Source: Enterobacter cloacae
GTDB taxonomy: Bacteria; Pseudomonadota; Gammaproteobacteria; Enterobacterales; Enterobacteriaceae
Direction: 5' to 3'
Length of the DNA: 64,000 bases
Assembly (NCBI GenBank): GCA_014169315.1
Contig: AP022133.1
Coordinates: forward strand, 1 to 64,000
Part shown: positions 15,992-24,870 of the stretch, piece by piece
How positions within the stretch are numbered: the stretch's first letter is position 1
How the letters are laid out: each line of letters begins with the position of its first letter
Made by a program: the position numbers and the translations under genes
Notes under the pieces: model-generated
What the model saw: only the letters and a program-made list of their open reading frames with translations
Databases searched by the model: none
Told to the model about the DNA's origin: nothing

Positions 15992-16336
15992 ATGAAAATT
16001 TCTCGCCTCGGCGAAGCGCCGGACTACCGCTTTTCTCTGGCTAACGAACGTACATTTTTAGCATGGATCCGCACCGCGCTGGGTTTTCTGGCCGCGGGTG
16101 TGGCGCTTGATCAACTGGCTCCTGATTTTGCCACCCCCCTGATTCGCGAAGTGCTGGCTTTGCTGCTCTGTCTGTTTGCGGGCGTGCTGGCTATCTATGG
16201 TTATCTGCGCTGGTTACGCAATGAGAAAGCAATGCGTCTGAAGCAGGATCTGCCCTATACGCGCGGGTTGTTTATCATTAGCGTGATTTTGCTGGCGGTG
16301 GCTGTTGTCGTGATGGTGCTGGTATTCTATGGCTGA
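15992..16336 (+). CDS. yidH: YidH, DUF202 inner-membrane protein
   Basis: This 114-residue membrane protein belongs to DUF202. The family motif ERTFLAWIRTALGFLAAGVAL precedes three predicted helices (about 25-45, 48-68 and 90-112). The function is unknown. The start ATG follows ACAAGGAACC. Its stop overlaps the yidG start by eight bases, so the two DUF202 proteins are probably translationally coupled and may act together. Confidence 0.93.
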   Translation: MKISRLGEAPDYRFSLANERTFLAWIRTALGFLAAGVALDQLAPDFATPLIREVLALLLCLFAGVLAIYGYLRWLRNEKAMRLKQDLPYTRGLFIISVILLAVAVVVMVLVFYG

Positions 16337-16676
16337 TAGCCGTAAAGCGCGACGTGAAGCCGATCCCGGTCTGCAGCCGGAGCGTACATCACTTGCCTGG
16401 CTGCGTACCACGCTGGGATATGGCGCATTGATTGCGCTGGCGATTAAGCATAACTGGCATCGCACGGGCGTACCGTTCTGGATATCCATTGTGATACTGG
16501 CGCTGGTGGCCGTGATTTTATGGCGTTACACCCGTAGCCGTAACCTGATGGATGTGGCCAGGGACGATTTTGTGCAACCGAAAGCAATGTGGGACAAATT
16601 CCTGATCGCGCTTGCGGTGCTGTCGCTGTCACTGCTATTTGCGGTGACGCATATTCAGCAAATCCTGAATCTGTAA
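16329..16676 (+). CDS. yidG: YidG, DUF202 inner-membrane protein
   Basis: This is the second DUF202 protein, 115 residues, with the motif ERTSLAWLRTTLGYGALIALA and three predicted helices. It has the same order and overlap with yidH as in E. coli, where it is 120 residues. The function is unknown. It converges on dsdA with 25 bases between the stops. Confidence 0.92.
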   Translation: MADSRKARREADPGLQPERTSLAWLRTTLGYGALIALAIKHNWHRTGVPFWISIVILALVAVILWRYTRSRNLMDVARDDFVQPKAMWDKFLIALAVLSLSLLFAVTHIQQILNL

Positions 16677-16701
16677 TTGCACAAAATCGCCCGGTGGTGG
16701 C

Positions 16702-17991
16702 TTATCTTTTCCCTTTCGCTAAATATTTCGCCATCTCGTCTTCCGGCACCATGCCGCCGCCAGTCGCCCACACCAGATGGGTGGCGTTAGCACTCGCGCT
16801 CACGCGTACCGGCCCGGCCATTCCTGCCAGCGCTGATGGCTCCAGACGAATACCTTCCTCCTGCGCCAGCCAGCCAAGCATGTCGTACATACTCTGGTCG
16901 GAAAGCGTGTAGAACCCGTCAAGCAGGCGCTCCATTGCGCGGCCCACGAAACCGGATGCGCGCCCGACCGCCAGCCCGTCTGCCGCTGTCACGTTATCGA
17001 TACCCAGATCCTGCACGGCAATCTTATCGTGCAGGCCGGTGTAGACGCCCAGCAGCATACAAGGAGAGTGCGTTGGCTCGGCGAAGAAGCAGTGGACGTT
17101 ATCGCCAAAGGCCAGCTTCAGGCCAAACGCCACCCCACCAGGGCCGCCGCCGACGCCGCACGGCAGGTAGACATACAGTGGATGTTCCGCATCCACCACG
17201 CGCCCCTGTGCGGCAAACTGTGCCTTCAGACGCTCGCCCGCCACCGCATAGCCTAAAAACAGCGTGCGGGAGTTTTCATCGTCGATGAAGAAGCAGTTCG
17301 GGTCGCTTTCCGCGGCTTTTCGCCCTTGCTCCACCGCCACACCGTAATCCTGCTCATATTCCACGACGATCACACCGTGGCTACGCAGTTTGGCTTTCTT
17401 CCACTCGCGGGCATCGGCGGACATATGTACCGTCACCTTAAAGCCGATGCGCGCACTCATAATGCCGATGGACATCCCCAGATTGCCCGTCGAGCCTACG
17501 GCAATGCTGTACTGGCTAAAGAAGTCTTTAAAGCGCGGCTCCAGCAGAATGCTGTAATCGTCTTCAACGCTGAGCAGCCCGGCTGCCAGCGCCAGTTTCT
17601 CGGCGTGGGTCAGCACCTCATAGATACCGCCGCGCGCCTTGATGGAGCCTGAGATCGGCAGGTGGCTGTCTTTTTTCAGCAGCAGCGTGCCGGGAATGGC
17701 CGTGGCAAATTCCTTCTCCAGCCGTTTTTGCATCGCCGGAATGGCGACCAGTTCAGACTCAATAATGCCGTGGGTGGCAGCCGTTTCCGGGAACGCTTTT
17801 GCCAGATACGGCGCAAAACGGTTCAGCCGCGCATGTGCGTCGTCCACATCAGCTTTGGTCAACCCGACATACGGTAACCCTTCCGCCAGCGTGGTGGCGC
17901 GTGGGTTAAACCATGTGGTTTCTTTCAGGGCGATCAGATCCTCAATCAGAGGAAACTGGGCGGTTAACGTGGTGATAGTTGCATTTTCCAT
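16702..17991 (-). CDS. dsdA: D-serine dehydratase (ammonia-lyase)
   Basis: This PLP enzyme converts D-serine to pyruvate and ammonia, removing a toxic amino acid. The Schiff-base lysine lies in [13 protein letters not shown], and the glycine-rich phosphate loop is CGVGGGPGG. The protein is 429 residues against 442 in E. coli. The gap falls near the C-terminus, where GPVRVSAS runs directly into [12 protein letters not shown] without the intervening E. coli loop of about 15 residues. It lies 17 bases after dsdX in the same direction. Confidence 0.94.
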   Translation of the reverse strand: MENATITTLTAQFPLIEDLIALKETTWFNPRATTLAEGLPYVGLTKADVDDAHARLNRFAPYLAKAFPETAATHGIIESELVAIPAMQKRLEKEFATAIPGTLLLKKDSHLPISGSIKARGGIYEVLTHAEKLALAAGLLSVEDDYSILLEPRFKDFFSQYSIAVGSTGNLGMSIGIMSARIGFKVTVHMSADAREWKKAKLRSHGVIVVEYEQDYGVAVEQGRKAAESDPNCFFIDDENSRTLFLGYAVAGERLKAQFAAQGRVVDAEHPLYVYLPCGVGGGPGGVAFGLKLAFGDNVHCFFAEPTHSPCMLLGVYTGLHDKIAVQDLGIDNVTAADGLAVGRASGFVGRAMERLLDGFYTLSDQSMYDMLGWLAQEEGIRLEPSALAGMAGPVRVSASANATHLVWATGGGMVPEDEMAKYLAKGKR

Positions 17992-18008
17992 AATACGTCT
18001 CTTCGCGT

Positions 18009-19349
18009 TCAGATAATGAAAGAAAGCAGGAATGTGCCGCCAAGTGCAAGCACCGAGGCGATAAACGTCGCTGTCGTATAGTATTTGAAGGTCTCATTCA
18101 GGGTGGCACCGCAGTATTGCTTCACCAGCCAGAAGAGCGAATCGGTCACGATCGTGCAGCCAATGGCACCGGAACCGATGGCAATGGTGATGATCTCCGG
18201 GCTCACGTTCGGGTAGAGCGGCAGCATAGGGGCCACAATGGCCGTGGCTCCCATCATGGCGACCGTCGCAGAACCGACAGCAGCGTGCAGAACCAGCGCC
18301 ACCAGCCAGGCCAGCAGGATCGGGTGCATGTGCAGGTTAGAGAGAATATGTGCCAGCACATCCGCCAGGCCGCTGGTTTTGAGAATAGCGTTAAACGCTC
18401 CGCCAGCACCGATGATCAGCAAAATGTTCGCAATAGAGCCGAAACCGTGTTCGGTATGAGTCAGCATCGTCGCCATGCCCATATGCTGGCGAATTCCCAG
18501 CAGGTAATAGGCGACAAACACAGCGATAAACATCGCGGTGATCGGGTTGCCGATAAATTCCAGCAGCGTATACAGCGTGCCCGTTTTGTCGGCCATGTTC
18601 AGCTCGGCGACGGTTTTCACCAGCATCAGGGCGATCGGCAACAGTACCGTGAACAGCGTTGCGCCCAGTGACGGCAGGGTGTGCTCTTCACGCACTTTCA
18701 GGTCTGAAAACGCTGCCGGAACAGGTTTAAACGGCAGACGGTTACCGAGCAGTTTCAGGAACAGCGGGCCGCCGACCAGAGAGGCCGTCAGGCCAACCAG
18801 CAGGCCGTAGACAATAACGGTTCCCACGTCTGCACCCAGTTTGTTCGTGACAAACAGCGCTGCCGGGTGCGGAGGTACCACGCAGTGCACCGCCATCAGT
18901 GCGGTACAGAGTGGAATAGCCAGTTTCAGCAGTGAAGTATGCGTCTTTTTGGCAATGGAGAACGCCAGCGGGATCAGCAGTACCACGCCCACTTCCACAA
19001 ACAGTGTAATACCGCAGATAAGCCCCACCAGCACCATAATCACATCGGCCGACAGCCAGCGGCAGCGCTGGAGCGTGATGCCGATGCGTTCCGCTGCGCC
19101 GGAGACTTCCATCATCTTGCCGAGAATAGTGCCAAGACCAATCACCGCCGCCAGGAAGCCCAGCGTGCCGCCAATGCCGCTCTCAATGGCATTCACCATA
19201 TCCAGCGGGCTCATTCCCATCATCGCGCCGACGAAGAAGCTCGCCAGCAGCAGTGCCAGGAACGGGTGAAACTTCAGTTTTACGATAGTTAATACAATCA
19301 ACACGATGCTGATAAGCAGCGTCGCCACAACCCAGACCTGAGATCCCAT
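18009..19349 (-). CDS. dsdX: D-serine transporter DsdX
   Basis: DsdX is a GntP-family proton symporter of the inner membrane. The 446-residue protein is hydrophobic throughout, with about 12 predicted helices and family motifs such as [20 protein letters not shown] and [18 protein letters not shown]. It is the first gene of dsdXA and divergent from its activator dsdC. In K-12 the dsd cluster lies at another chromosomal site; here it is between yidG and emrD. Confidence 0.95.
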   Translation of the reverse strand: MGSQVWVVATLLISIVLIVLTIVKLKFHPFLALLLASFFVGAMMGMSPLDMVNAIESGIGGTLGFLAAVIGLGTILGKMMEVSGAAERIGITLQRCRWLSADVIMVLVGLICGITLFVEVGVVLLIPLAFSIAKKTHTSLLKLAIPLCTALMAVHCVVPPHPAALFVTNKLGADVGTVIVYGLLVGLTASLVGGPLFLKLLGNRLPFKPVPAAFSDLKVREEHTLPSLGATLFTVLLPIALMLVKTVAELNMADKTGTLYTLLEFIGNPITAMFIAVFVAYYLLGIRQHMGMATMLTHTEHGFGSIANILLIIGAGGAFNAILKTSGLADVLAHILSNLHMHPILLAWLVALVLHAAVGSATVAMMGATAIVAPMLPLYPNVSPEIITIAIGSGAIGCTIVTDSLFWLVKQYCGATLNETFKYYTTATFIASVLALGGTFLLSFII

Positions 19350-19553
19350 ATTTCACCTCACCCTTAAGTAATCTGCGGGTATTGGACGAAAAAACAGCGT
19401 GGGCTGACAAACGATATAAATTGCCGTTCAGGTGAGCCAGATTGGATCAAGTGAGTGACTAAACTCTAAAAAGCGCACTAAATTCGTATTTGGTTCACAT
19501 AAATTCATCTCTGAAAGGTATTCTGAGCGCAGAATAAACGAGTGGAAACCGTG

Positions 19554-20480
19554 ATGAGTGATGTAAATGAAGCCAGAAACCGCCTGTTAAACGGCTGGCA
19601 GCTGTCAAAAATGTACACCTTTGAAGTGGCCGCCCGGCATGAGTCCTTTGCGCTGGCAGCTGAAGAGCTGTCGCTCAGCCCCAGCGCAATAAGCCACCGT
19701 ATCAACCTCCTGGAAGAGGAGCTGGGTATTCAGCTGTTTGTGCGCTCCCACCGTAAAGTGGAGCTGACGCCGGAGGGAAAACGCGTCTGGTGGACGCTCA
19801 AGTCGTCGCTGGACACCCTGAACCAGGAGATCCTGGATATTAAAAATCAGGCGCTTTCCGGCACGCTGACGGTTTACTCCCGTCCGTCGATTGCCCAGTG
19901 CTGGCTGGTACCGATGCTGGGTGACTTTACCCGCCGCTACCCGTCAATTTCACTTACCATTCTGACGGGTAATGATTACGTCAATATGCAGCGAACGGGT
20001 GTCGATCTGGCGCTCTATTTCGACGATACACCGCCAAACCATCTGTCTCACCATTTTCTGATGGATGAAGCGATCCTGCCGGTCTGCTCGCCAGAATATG
20101 CCCACCAACATGCGCTGCTACAGAATCCCGACAACCTGCGTCACTGCACGCTGCTGCATGACCGTCAGGCCTGGAGCAATGATTCCGGTACGGATGAGTG
20201 GTGTAGCTGGGCGCAAAATTTTGCGGTGAGCATGCCGCCATCATCGGGTATTGGTTTCGATCGTTCCGATTTGGCGATTATTGCAGCAATAAACCATGTC
20301 GGGGTGGCGATGGGGCGTAAACGGCTGGTGCAAAAGCGGCTCGAACGCGGTGAGCTTATCGCGCCTTTCGGTGAAAAGACCCTGAAATGCCATCAGCATT
20401 ACTACATCTCAACGCTTTCCGACCGGCAGTGGCCGAAAATTGACGCCTTTATCGGCTGGCTGCAAGAACTGGCGAGATGA
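19554..20480 (+). CDS. dsdC: LysR-family activator of D-serine catabolism
   Basis: DsdC activates dsdXA in response to D-serine. The 308 residues carry an N-terminal helix-turn-helix (FALAAEELSLSPSAISHRINLLEEELG) and a periplasmic-binding-like effector domain. An in-frame GTG lies at 19542; ATG 19554 gives an N-terminus matching the E. coli length and is seven bases from GTGGA. The 204-base gap to dsdX must hold the shared regulatory region; I could not pick out the binding site. Confidence 0.93.
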   Translation: MSDVNEARNRLLNGWQLSKMYTFEVAARHESFALAAEELSLSPSAISHRINLLEEELGIQLFVRSHRKVELTPEGKRVWWTLKSSLDTLNQEILDIKNQALSGTLTVYSRPSIAQCWLVPMLGDFTRRYPSISLTILTGNDYVNMQRTGVDLALYFDDTPPNHLSHHFLMDEAILPVCSPEYAHQHALLQNPDNLRHCTLLHDRQAWSNDSGTDEWCSWAQNFAVSMPPSSGIGFDRSDLAIIAAINHVGVAMGRKRLVQKRLERGELIAPFGEKTLKCHQHYYISTLSDRQWPKIDAFIGWLQELAR

Positions 20481-20566
20481 AGAATTATTACGCTTTGGCT
20501 CTACACCAAATGTGAAAAAGCGTGCTAAATACAGGTTATTGCTTTTGATTTCTTGCAAGGTACACC

Positions 20567-21655
20567 GTGTTAAAGCCTTTCATTGCTACAGCGTTACTGA
20601 TCGCGTCCGGCTGGGCCTGTGCCGCAGAGCCGCCTCTGACGGCTGCCCGCTATGCACAACAGCTGGGTGTTGGCATGGATGTAGACTGGGCGCGCACTGA
20701 GCGCGGTATCCGGGAGTTCGACCCGCTGGAGGTGCGTGATTTTCGCGCTAAAGGGATAAGCCATGTGCGTATCCGCGTGGCCGATGAACCGACGGAAGCC
20801 CGGCTGATCCATCTGCGTAAACTGGTGGAAGCCTGCGAGCAATATGGTGTTATCCCAATCATCTCTTATCAGGCCGATGTCTATAAAAACGACCCGAAAG
20901 CCGATAACGAGAAAGAGGTGATCAACTGGTGGATTGCCGTGGCACACTATTTTGGCCAAAGCTCGCCGTTACTGGGCTTTGACCTGATCTACGAGCCCGC
21001 GGACAAACTTAACCACAATATCGCTTCGCTTAACCGGGTGTATGAAAAAACCATCAAGATTATCCACAGCATCGATGCTGACCGCATGATCTTCATCGCC
21101 CCCCGCCTGCGTGCTGCACCGGAAGATCTCTTCAGCCTGAAACTGCCTGCGCACAGCCAAAACTACGTGCTGGCGGAGTGGCATATTTTTCCGTGGGGAC
21201 CGCTGAAAAGTAACGGTAAATACCCGTGGACATCCGGCACGGCGGCGGAGAAAGCAGCCATCAACAACCATATTAATACGGCGCTGCACTGGCAACAGAA
21301 AACCGGACACGTCAGCTGGGTCGGGGGCTGGGGAGTGGGTGAGTCAAACAGGTTCACACCCACGGCGTCGCAAATGGCATTTGCTTCGTTTATGGCCTGC
21401 GAGCTGCAAAAGGCGAAAATCCCCTACGCGATTAACGCCGATTTTCAGTTTTACGACGGGGAAGAGGGAGCCTGGCGTCCTGCACCGGAGCCACTGCTGC
21501 AGACCATGATTGCGCCCGTTTGTGAAACGCCCGGCGATAAGCCGGGCCATCATGCGGTTAAACCGGTTGCTCGTGACGCGGAACACGCGACGCCAGCGGC
21601 AGCCAGCACAGTAAAATCAGCAGACCCATCAGCGTCATCAGCAAACCCAAACTAG
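20567..21655 (+). CDS. Secreted GH5-like (cellulase-fold) protein
   Basis: The 362-residue product starts with a signal peptide (basic start, hydrophobic core, cleavage near ACAAEP), then a TIM-barrel-like domain with GH5 features: FRAKGISHVRIRV at strand 2 and FDLIYEPADKL, where the acid/base glutamate is expected. At the usual nucleophile position the sequence is WVGGWGVGE rather than VGEWG, so the enzyme may be altered or inactive. The last 35 residues are Ala/Ser-rich and overlap emrD antisense by 98 bases. The start is GTG after AAGG. The substrate is unknown. Confidence 0.75.
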   Translation: MLKPFIATALLIASGWACAAEPPLTAARYAQQLGVGMDVDWARTERGIREFDPLEVRDFRAKGISHVRIRVADEPTEARLIHLRKLVEACEQYGVIPIISYQADVYKNDPKADNEKEVINWWIAVAHYFGQSSPLLGFDLIYEPADKLNHNIASLNRVYEKTIKIIHSIDADRMIFIAPRLRAAPEDLFSLKLPAHSQNYVLAEWHIFPWGPLKSNGKYPWTSGTAAEKAAINNHINTALHWQQKTGHVSWVGGWGVGESNRFTPTASQMAFASFMACELQKAKIPYAINADFQFYDGEEGAWRPAPEPLLQTMIAPVCETPGDKPGHHAVKPVARDAEHATPAAASTVKSADPSASSANPN

Positions 21656-22742
21656 CCTGACCGGTTTGCGGCAGCATGGCGGAGAGCCAGGCCAGCGCGC
21701 CAGAACCGATATTCTGCAAACCGCCTACCAGTGCGCCTGCCGTACCTGCGAGGAACGGGAACGGCTCCATCGCGCCGCTGGTGGCGAGCGGGAACAGCAT
21801 GCCCGCGCCGAAGAAGAACAGCGCCGCCGGGATCAGTAGCGTCCAGACGGTCATCACGCCAAACAGCCCCGGGATCCACATCATCAGGCCCGCCAGCAGA
21901 CAGCTAATGACCGATTGCCACATCAGCGTGGAGAAACGCTTGTTCGGGCGTCCGGCGAACCATGCGCCGAAAAACGCCGCCGGGATCGGCAGAATAAACA
22001 GGATACTCACGACCATGCTGCTCAGACCAAGCCCAGCGCCTAACAGCACGCCGGAGCAGGCTTCAAACACGGCAATACCCGCCAGGCCACCAACCAGCAT
22101 CAGCAGGTAGCAGTTAAACGCACCGCTGCCGAACAGCGTTTTGTAGCTGGTGACCAGTCTGGTGCGCGGTGCGCCCGTCGGACGCGTCTCCGGCATCCAG
22201 CGCGCCATGCTGAAGGTCACAATCACGCACAGCACCAGCAGGAAGGCGTAGCAGGCACGCCAGGACCACATTGTGTCCAGCAGACCACCAATCAGCGGGG
22301 CCAGCAGCGGGCTCACCAGAATGCCCATATTGAGCAAACTGTTGGCGTGGCGAAGCTGGGTACCTTCATACAGATCGCGCGGTAACGTTCGCGCCATGAC
22401 CCCGCCAACGCCAGTTCCGACACCCTGCAGGGCGCTGGCGGCAATCAATACGGTCAGGTTATGGGTCGTGATGGCAATGACCGTCGCAACCATGAAAATG
22501 CACATACCCACTAAAATCACCGGGCGACGCCCGATGCGATCGGACAGCGGCCCGTAGAACAGTTGCGAAACGCCATAGGTCAGCAGGTAAGCGGCCATCA
22601 CGCTCTGTACCGCGCCCTCACGGACGTTCAATTCCTTTGCCATGTCGGCAATCGCCGGAATGTAGATGGTTTGTGCCATCTGACCGACGGCCACCAGTAA
22701 CACCAGCATCAACAATAAGTTAACGTTCCTTTGTTTTTTCAT
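21558..22742 (-). CDS. emrD: Multidrug efflux MFS transporter EmrD
   Basis: EmrD is a 12-helix drug:proton antiporter of the major facilitator superfamily. The 394 residues equal the E. coli protein in length. Motif A appears as GPLSDRIGRRPVIL between helices 2 and 3. The frame is open to 22763, but the ATG at 22742 gives the conserved MKKQRNVNLLLMLV. Its 3' end lies antisense to the GH5-like gene. The 255 bases between it and tisB hold only promoter-like AT-rich sequence and the tisB terminator. Confidence 0.95.
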   Translation of the reverse strand: MKKQRNVNLLLMLVLLVAVGQMAQTIYIPAIADMAKELNVREGAVQSVMAAYLLTYGVSQLFYGPLSDRIGRRPVILVGMCIFMVATVIAITTHNLTVLIAASALQGVGTGVGGVMARTLPRDLYEGTQLRHANSLLNMGILVSPLLAPLIGGLLDTMWSWRACYAFLLVLCVIVTFSMARWMPETRPTGAPRTRLVTSYKTLFGSGAFNCYLLMLVGGLAGIAVFEACSGVLLGAGLGLSSMVVSILFILPIPAAFFGAWFAGRPNKRFSTLMWQSVISCLLAGLMMWIPGLFGVMTVWTLLIPAALFFFGAGMLFPLATSGAMEPFPFLAGTAGALVGGLQNIGSGALAWLSAMLPQTGQASLGLLMTLMGLLILLCWLPLASRVPRHEQPV

Positions 22743-22952
22743 GTCGCTGAATACTTTTGCCAAAAGAGAAAAATAAAGAATAAGTGACTACGCATTCCCA
22801 TAAATGCGCGAGGAATCTACCACAGTAAGATGACAAATTAAGCATTGTTGTGATGAATGGAAAAACCGGGAAAGGCAGGATTTGTAAACAACATCGGCAA
22901 CTTATGTTGCCATTGATTTACGCCAGGTGTTGCAGGCTCAACATTTTATTAA

Positions 22953-22976
22953 AGAGGGGCGGTTGCCCGCCCCTCT
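22953..22976 (-). terminator. Terminator of the tisB transcript
   Basis: On the minus strand AGAGGGGCGG pairs with CCGCCCCTCT over 10 bp and is followed by TTTAATAAAAT. It lies 22 bases after the tisB stop. Confidence 0.75.
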
Positions 22977-22997
22977 CAGGTGCGACCTGAACCTGAA

Positions 22998-23087
22998 TTA
23001 CCGAAGGTATTTCAGGACGGCATCAAGCAGTTGCAGTGCTGCAACAATGAGTTTGAGGATCAGTACAACCATATCCACGACGCTCAT
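22998..23087 (-). CDS. tisB: SOS-induced membrane toxin TisB
   Basis: This 29-residue hydrophobic peptide (MSVVDMVVLILKLIVAALQL at its start) closely matches E. coli TisB, which inserts in the inner membrane, collapses the proton gradient and promotes persister formation after DNA damage. The ribosome site AAGGAG, seven bases before the ATG, is locked in a perfect hairpin (CTCCTTTT-aacc-AAAAGGAG), as expected for a message that needs a standby site. The position beside emrD and ivbL-ilvB is as in E. coli. Its LexA-controlled promoter is cut by an insertion sequence. Confidence 0.95.
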   Translation of the reverse strand: MSVVDMVVLILKLIVAALQLLDAVLKYLR

Positions 23088-23157
23088 ACGCGTCTCCTTT
23101 TGGTTAAAAGGAGCACGATGCTGGCGTACCTTTCCGCCGCCTGTTGCCAGCACCTGG

Positions 23158-23179
23158 ATTGACATAACACAGTGTGCTC
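23158..23179 (-). promoter_or_regulatory. IstR-1 pairing site in the tisB leader
   Basis: Across 23159-23179, 19 of 21 bases equal the start of istR-1 at 24729-24749. The tisB message, read from the minus strand, is therefore complementary to IstR-1 over 21 nt, with the two differences both giving G-U pairs. In E. coli this pairing blocks ribosome standby and recruits RNase III. The interval 23088-23301 is the tisB leader. Confidence 0.85.
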
Positions 23180-23287
23180 ACTTCAGGGGTTCAGGCACTG
23201 ACGGCACCACCCGTTTCAGCCAGGACTTCGTTGCGCCGGTAAACTGCGGCCCCCTCGCACACTGCGAACACCCTCAGTATAGATAAA

Positions 23288-23301
23288 TACTGTATGTATG
23301 A
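23288..23301. promoter_or_regulatory. Left half of a split LexA box, with tisB -10
   Basis: TACTGT (23288-23293) plus ATGTATGA is the left half of a LexA site. On the minus strand a -10-like TATACT lies at 23276-23281. Without the insertion the site would read TACTGT-ATGTATGA-ACAGTA, and TGTTCA would sit 17 bases from the -10 as a -35. Now the -35 position is occupied by CCCTCA, whose CCC comes from the insertion sequence. Confidence 0.85.
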
Positions 23302-24617
23302 GGGTCTTCCCCGATCATGGTGGGAAGGCTCAGAACGCCATATTCAGCTTTCCGTAGTGGAACATCACCCCCAGTTTAAAGCGCTCCCGGTTTCGGTATC
23401 CCCTGGCTTTTATCCTCAGCAGCCTGATCTTGCTGTTAAGTGCCTCCGCATTTCCGTTTGAGACACTGTGTCGCATCGCATTCAGGATCCCGTACAGCCT
23501 TTTTCCTATCGTTTTCGCGGCATTTTTCATCATGGGAACGTCACTGTTAGCCGCCAGCGCCAACCATCTCTGCCAGTCACTCCGTCTTTCCTCGCTCCAT
23601 GGCCTGTTCCAGATATCCTTTGCCAGCTCTTTCAGCGCCCAGCACTGGCTCGTCAGCTTCATCTGTGCACGCAGCCACATCAGCTTTTCCTGCCGGGATT
23701 CGGTCATCCACTTATCGCTGTACTGCCACAGGAAGCGGGTTCCTTTTGCCTGGTGTCGGCTTTCAACAGGGAGGTGCGGATGTTCATTCTGACGGGTTTT
23801 ATCAACTACCTCGCCCAGTTGCTTCGCCACATGGAAGCGGTCAAAGGCGATTTTCTCAACCGCACTGGGTAAGTGGATACGCGCTGCTCTTATATAGCCC
23901 GCGTTCATGTCCATTGAGAGCGTTTTGATAGCCAGCAACTGCCCATCAGTGAGCGTGCGAAGATAGCCGGCAAGACTCTCTGTGCCGCGATCATCCGTTA
24001 AGGCCAGCGCCCGACCATCGCGATCGGAGATCACCGTTATGTAACGATGTCCTTTTTTAAAGGCGACCTCATCCACATTCATATGACGGGCGGATAATGG
24101 CTTTTTTATCCGGGCAAGACCTCGCTTAACTGCCCGGGTCATAATGCCGTCAACCGCATTCCAACTGAGCTTAAGTTGCTTCCTGACAGCATCAACGGTG
24201 CTGATTTTCAGCCATGAGAGAACGAACGATTCGAATAGCAACGTATACCGGCTTCCGGGGCCAGCCCACGGAACAGGCAACGTCAGGCAGCCATGCTCCG
24301 GACACATAATTCGTGGAACATCGGCTTCAACAATAGTGGTGAACTGGCAGGTATCAAGATGGCGCCATTTACGATGACGGTGATCGTGAACAGAACAGGA
24401 TTTACCGCAGGTCGGACAGGCTAGCCGGGTGTTTTCAGCGATCTCAATAGTGACAGTAACAGAACCGGCATTTTCATCGAGAGAAAGGGACTTTACCTGC
24501 CACGGATCGGACAGGTTGAGAATATGAGCGTAGAGGGACTTTTCGTCCATGGCGGTGACCTCTGGCGATTAAATACACCATTATCATGCCTTCAGCCACC
24601 ACAACAAGGGAAGACCC
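23302..24617 (-). mobile_element. ISL3-family insertion sequence in the tisB/istR LexA box
   Basis: The element is 1,316 bp. The left end GGGTCTTCCCC and the right end GGGAAGACCC are inverted repeats that extend with mismatches to about 28 bp. It is flanked by the 8-bp duplication ATGTATGA (23294-23301 and 24618-24625), the size known for ISL3. It holds one transposase gene reading toward tisB. Ends and duplication are intact, which suggests a recent insertion. Confidence 0.93.
23330..24550 (-). CDS. ISL3-family transposase
   Basis: The 406-residue transposase has an N-terminal zinc-ribbon (CPTCGKSCSVHDHRHRKWRHLD, with a further CPEHGC near 90), a helix-turn-helix region and a DDE-type core with NVDEVAFKKGHRYITVISD and KTLSMDMNAGYIRAA. 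The C-terminal RIKARGYRNRERF is typical of the family. The frame is intact. It is read toward tisB and stops 28 bases inside the end of the element. Confidence 0.93.
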   Translation of the reverse strand: MDEKSLYAHILNLSDPWQVKSLSLDENAGSVTVTIEIAENTRLACPTCGKSCSVHDHRHRKWRHLDTCQFTTIVEADVPRIMCPEHGCLTLPVPWAGPGSRYTLLFESFVLSWLKISTVDAVRKQLKLSWNAVDGIMTRAVKRGLARIKKPLSARHMNVDEVAFKKGHRYITVISDRDGRALALTDDRGTESLAGYLRTLTDGQLLAIKTLSMDMNAGYIRAARIHLPSAVEKIAFDRFHVAKQLGEVVDKTRQNEHPHLPVESRHQAKGTRFLWQYSDKWMTESRQEKLMWLRAQMKLTSQCWALKELAKDIWNRPWSEERRSDWQRWLALAANSDVPMMKNAAKTIGKRLYGILNAMRHSVSNGNAEALNSKIRLLRIKARGYRNRERFKLGVMFHYGKLNMAF

Positions 24618-24631
24618 ATGTATGAACAGTA
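24618..24631. promoter_or_regulatory. Right half of the split LexA box
   Basis: ATGTATGA-ACAGTA carries the second copy of the target duplication and the other LexA half-site. In E. coli this operator also controls the longer SOS-induced IstR-2, so that transcript should be affected here too. Confidence 0.8.
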
Positions 24632-24691
24632 TTTTATGGACAAAATTCGCCACGTGATCCATACTCAAAAACGTCAAAATCCGTGCCTGAA

Positions 24692-24720
24692 ATTGCGCGT
24701 TCGTCCCCGATCGCGTATAC
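24692..24720 (+). promoter_or_regulatory. Constitutive promoter of istR-1
   Basis: TTGCGC (24692-24697), a 17-base spacer and TATACT (24715-24720) precede the expected IstR-1 start at 24728 by seven bases. It lies 66 bases from the LexA half-site and is untouched by the insertion. Confidence 0.8.
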
Positions 24721-24727
24721 TTCTTGC

Positions 24728-24804
24728 GTTGACGTAACACAGTGTGTTCTGCGGTTACCAGCCGCAAACCCTGAAAAAAAACCTCGCTTTGGCGAGGTTT
24801 TTTT
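24728..24804 (+). ncRNA. istR: IstR-1 antitoxin small RNA
   Basis: The sequence starts GTTGACGTAACACAG, as E. coli IstR-1 does apart from two bases, continues with a hairpin GCGGTTACCAGCCGC and ends in a terminator (AACCTCGC-TTTG-GCGAGGTT, then seven T). It represses tisB translation by base-pairing with the tisB leader. It is divergent from tisB, from which it is now about 1.6 kb away instead of about 0.3 kb. Confidence 0.9.
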
Positions 24805-24870
24805 GTTTGCACCACGTAACAAACGAAACGTGATCGTTGACGCATTTTTATGCAGATGAAAATATTTCCA

